Shown here: in pieces, positions 61,971-64,000 of the stretch
Layout: each line of letters begins with the position of its first letter
Position numbering within the stretch: the first letter of the stretch is position 1
Assembly (NCBI RefSeq): GCF_034522235.1
Contig: NZ_JAXHLN010000003.1
Coordinates: forward strand, 2,232,001-2,296,000
Reading direction: 5' to 3'
Origin: Thiohalophilus sp.
GTDB taxonomy: Bacteria; Pseudomonadota; Gammaproteobacteria; UBA6429; Thiohalophilaceae
Length of the DNA: 64,000 nt
Notes under the pieces: model-generated
What the model was told of the DNA's origin: nothing
What the model saw: only the letters and a program-made list of their open reading frames with translations
The model's database searches: none
Made by a program: the position numbers and the translations under genes

Positions 61971-64000
61971 ATGTCCACGCCGCGTCATATCCTCGTCACC
62001 AGCGCCCTGCCGTACGCCAACGGCTCGATACACCTTGGCCATCTGGTGGAGTATATCCAGACCGATATCTGGGTTCGCTTTCAGAAAATGCAAGGTCACC
62101 AGTGCACCTATGTCTGCGCCGACGACGCCCACGGCACGCCGATCATGCTGCGCGCCCAGAGCGAAGGCATCGAGCCTGAAACGCTGATCGCCCGTACCCA
62201 CGAGGAGCACACCGCCGATTTTGCCGCCTTCGACATCGGCTTCGACAATTACCACACCACCCATTCTGACGAGAACCGCGAGCTGGCCACGCTGATCTAT
62301 CGTCGCCTGCGCGATGCCGGTCATATTCACACCAGGGTCATCAAGCAGGCATTCGACCCGGAAAAACAGATGTTTCTGCCGGACCGCTTCATCAAGGGCG
62401 AATGTCCCAAATGCGGCGCCGCGGACCAGTATGGGGACAGCTGCGAGGCCTGCGGCGCCACTTATACGCCGACCGAACTGAAAAACCCGGTCTCGGCCCT
62501 CTCCGGCGCCACGCCCGTAGAAAAGGAATCGGAGCACTACTTTTTCGCGCTGAGCGACTTCGAAGCCATGCTCCGCGACTGGACGTTGGGCGACCACGTG
62601 CAGCCGGTCATCGCCAACAAGCTGCACGAATGGTTCGACGCCGGGCTGAAGGAGTGGGACATCTCCCGCGATGCGCCCTACTTCGGTTTCGAGATCCCCG
62701 ACGCCCCCGGCAAGTATTTCTATGTCTGGCTGGACGCGCCCATCGGCTATATGGCCAGTTTCAAGCAACTGTGCGAGCGACGCAAGGATCTCGACTTCGA
62801 CCGCTATTGGGACAGGGAAAGCGACTACGAGGTGTATCACTTCATCGGCAAGGACATCGCCTATTTCCATACCCTGTTCTGGCCGGCCATGCTGCATGGT
62901 GCCGGGTTTCGCACGCCCAGCGCGGTTTTCTGCCACGGCTTTTTGACCGTCAACGGCCAGAAGATGTCCAAATCGCGCGGCACCTTTATTCAGGCGCGGA
63001 CCTATTTAAAGCATCTCAATCCCGAATACCTGCGCTATTACTTTGCGGCCAAGCTGGGCAGCGGGATCGAGGACATCGATCTGAGCCTGGAAGATTTCCA
63101 GCAGCGGGTGAACTCGGATCTGGTGGGCAAGGTGGTCAATATTGCCAGTCGTTGCGCCGGCTTTATCCACAAGCGCTTCGAAGGTCGGCTCGCCGACACC
63201 TGCAGCGAGCCCGAACTCTATCAGCAGTTTGTCGAGGCGCGCGAATCGATCGCGGAGTTGTATGAAAACCGCGAGTTCGCTCAGGCCATGCGCGAGATCA
63301 TGGCCCTGGCCGATCAGGCCAACCAGTACATCGACATGGAAAAACCGTGGGTCATCGCCAAACAGGCGGGCAGCGATCAGACCCTGCAGGCCATCTGCAG
63401 CGTCGGGCTCAACCTGTTTCGGGTGCTGGTCACCTACCTCAAGCCGGTATTGCCCAAACTGGCCGCCGGCGCCGAGGCATTTCTCAACATCGACGCCCTG
63501 CATTGGGACGACATGAGTGAACCGCTGATCGACCACGGGATCAACAAGTTCAAACCGCTGATGACCCGCATCGAAAAGGAGCACATCGACGCCATGATCG
63601 ACGAATCGAAACAGGATCTGCAGCAAACCGCGCCCGCCGCCTCAAAACCGGCCGCCAATATCGAGCCGATCGCCGAGCAAATTGAATTCGACGATTTCGC
63701 CAGAATCGATCTGCGCATCGCCCGCATCGTCAAGGCTGAACACGTGGAAGGTGCCGACAAGCTGCTGCAACTGACTCTGGATATCGGCGACGGCACCCGC
63801 AATGTCTTCGCCGGTATCAAGTCCGCCTATCAGCCGGAAGATCTCGAGGGCAAGCTCACCGTGATGGTCGCCAACCTCAAACCGCGTAAAATGCGCTTCG
63901 GCGTCTCCGAGGGCATGGTGCTGGCCGCCGGGCCCGGTGGCCAGGATCTGTGGATCCTCGAACCGCACGCGGGGGCGCAGCCGGGTATGCGCGTTAAATA
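61971..64000 (+). CDS. metG: Methionyl-tRNA synthetase (last base of stop codon outside window)
   Basis: 676-residue class I MetRS. HLGH at 21-24, zinc knuckle with C145, C148, C158, C161, KMSKS at 331-335, and the C-terminal Arc1p-like tRNA-binding domain (about 574-676, [20 protein letters not shown]). The protein ends GMRVK followed by TA at the window edge, which fits a stop codon at 63999-64001. The 213-base gap to apbC shows no other gene. Confidence 0.96.
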   Translation, partial: MSTPRHILVTSALPYANGSIHLGHLVEYIQTDIWVRFQKMQGHQCTYVCADDAHGTPIMLRAQSEGIEPETLIARTHEEHTADFAAFDIGFDNYHTTHSDENRELATLIYRRLRDAGHIHTRVIKQAFDPEKQMFLPDRFIKGECPKCGAADQYGDSCEACGATYTPTELKNPVSALSGATPVEKESEHYFFALSDFEAMLRDWTLGDHVQPVIANKLHEWFDAGLKEWDISRDAPYFGFEIPDAPGKYFYVWLDAPIGYMASFKQLCERRKDLDFDRYWDRESDYEVYHFIGKDIAYFHTLFWPAMLHGAGFRTPSAVFCHGFLTVNGQKMSKSRGTFIQARTYLKHLNPEYLRYYFAAKLGSGIEDIDLSLEDFQQRVNSDLVGKVVNIASRCAGFIHKRFEGRLADTCSEPELYQQFVEARESIAELYENREFAQAMREIMALADQANQYIDMEKPWVIAKQAGSDQTLQAICSVGLNLFRVLVTYLKPVLPKLAAGAEAFLNIDALHWDDMSEPLIDHGINKFKPLMTRIEKEHIDAMIDESKQDLQQTAPAASKPAANIEPIAEQIEFDDFARIDLRIARIVKAEHVEGADKLLQLTLDIGDGTRNVFAGIKSAYQPEDLEGKLTVMVANLKPRKMRFGVSEGMVLAAGPGGQDLWILEPHAGAQPGMRVK

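Overview
This 64-kb window is chromosomal DNA of moderately high GC from a gammaproteobacterium. The evidence is conserved gammaproteobacterial gene neighbourhoods: fmdB-aspS, lptFG divergent from pepA-holC-valS, ilvBHC-pssA-leuA, hda-perM-pgsA-DUF2066 divergent from purMN, and apbC divergent from metG. Three tandem DUF2173 genes under a perfect FNR/ANR-type box and an ArsC/WrbA pair would suit a facultatively anaerobic, perhaps sulfur-oxidising lineage (Chromatiales or Acidiferrobacterales-like); that placement is inference. I see no rRNA, tRNA, CRISPR array, prophage or transposase gene.

Layout. 1-6.3 kb: aspS (cut by the left edge), fmdB, a cassette of AMP-phosphorylase-like enzyme, PRPP-synthase-like enzyme and DUF1614 membrane protein, then an SDR. 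6.5-15.8 kb: an ABC exporter (yadGH type), an HD-GYP phosphodiesterase, purL, three DUF2173 genes, an RDD protein. 16-25.6 kb: lptG/lptF, pepA, holC, a coiled-coil protein, a GT39-like glycosyltransferase, valS, a cold-shock protein. 26-36.6 kb: a decayed 2Fe-2S subunit beside xdhC and a mocA-like gene, DUF2970, an MFS carrier, aas, prfC, DUF502, an inositol monophosphatase, rimI, a family-4 uracil-DNA glycosylase. 36.8-43 kb: leuA, pssA, ilvC, ilvH, ilvB, where both leuA and ilvB have leader peptides and hairpins that look like attenuators. 43-51 kb: DUF4124 proteins, a frameshifted MIF-family tautomerase, proS, a lytic transglycosylase, acyP, a membrane fusion protein, a TolC protein, a thioredoxin-like protein, LysM and DUF4398 lipoproteins. 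51.5-64 kb: arsC-wrbA-DUF2069, hda-perM-pgsA-DUF2066, purMN, DUF3108, a small Fur-box gene, dcd, apbC and metG (ends at the window edge).

The most unusual feature is the intergenic space. At least 13 intergenic regions carry imperfect palindromes. In five families (called A-E here) each arm is made of tandem 7- or 8-base words; three further inverted-repeat types (F, G, H) occur once each. In five cases one family sits complete between the two arms of another, making nested long hairpins. They fill nearly every convergent junction and are absent from every divergent promoter region. They explain most small ORFs seen between genes.

Functionally the window is mostly core metabolism: branched-chain amino-acid synthesis, purine synthesis, four aminoacyl-tRNA synthetases, LPS export and phospholipid synthesis. 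The accessory or regulatory points of interest are the FNR-box DUF2173 operon, the Fur-box orphan gene, the eroded molybdo-hydroxylase locus and the nested palindromes.
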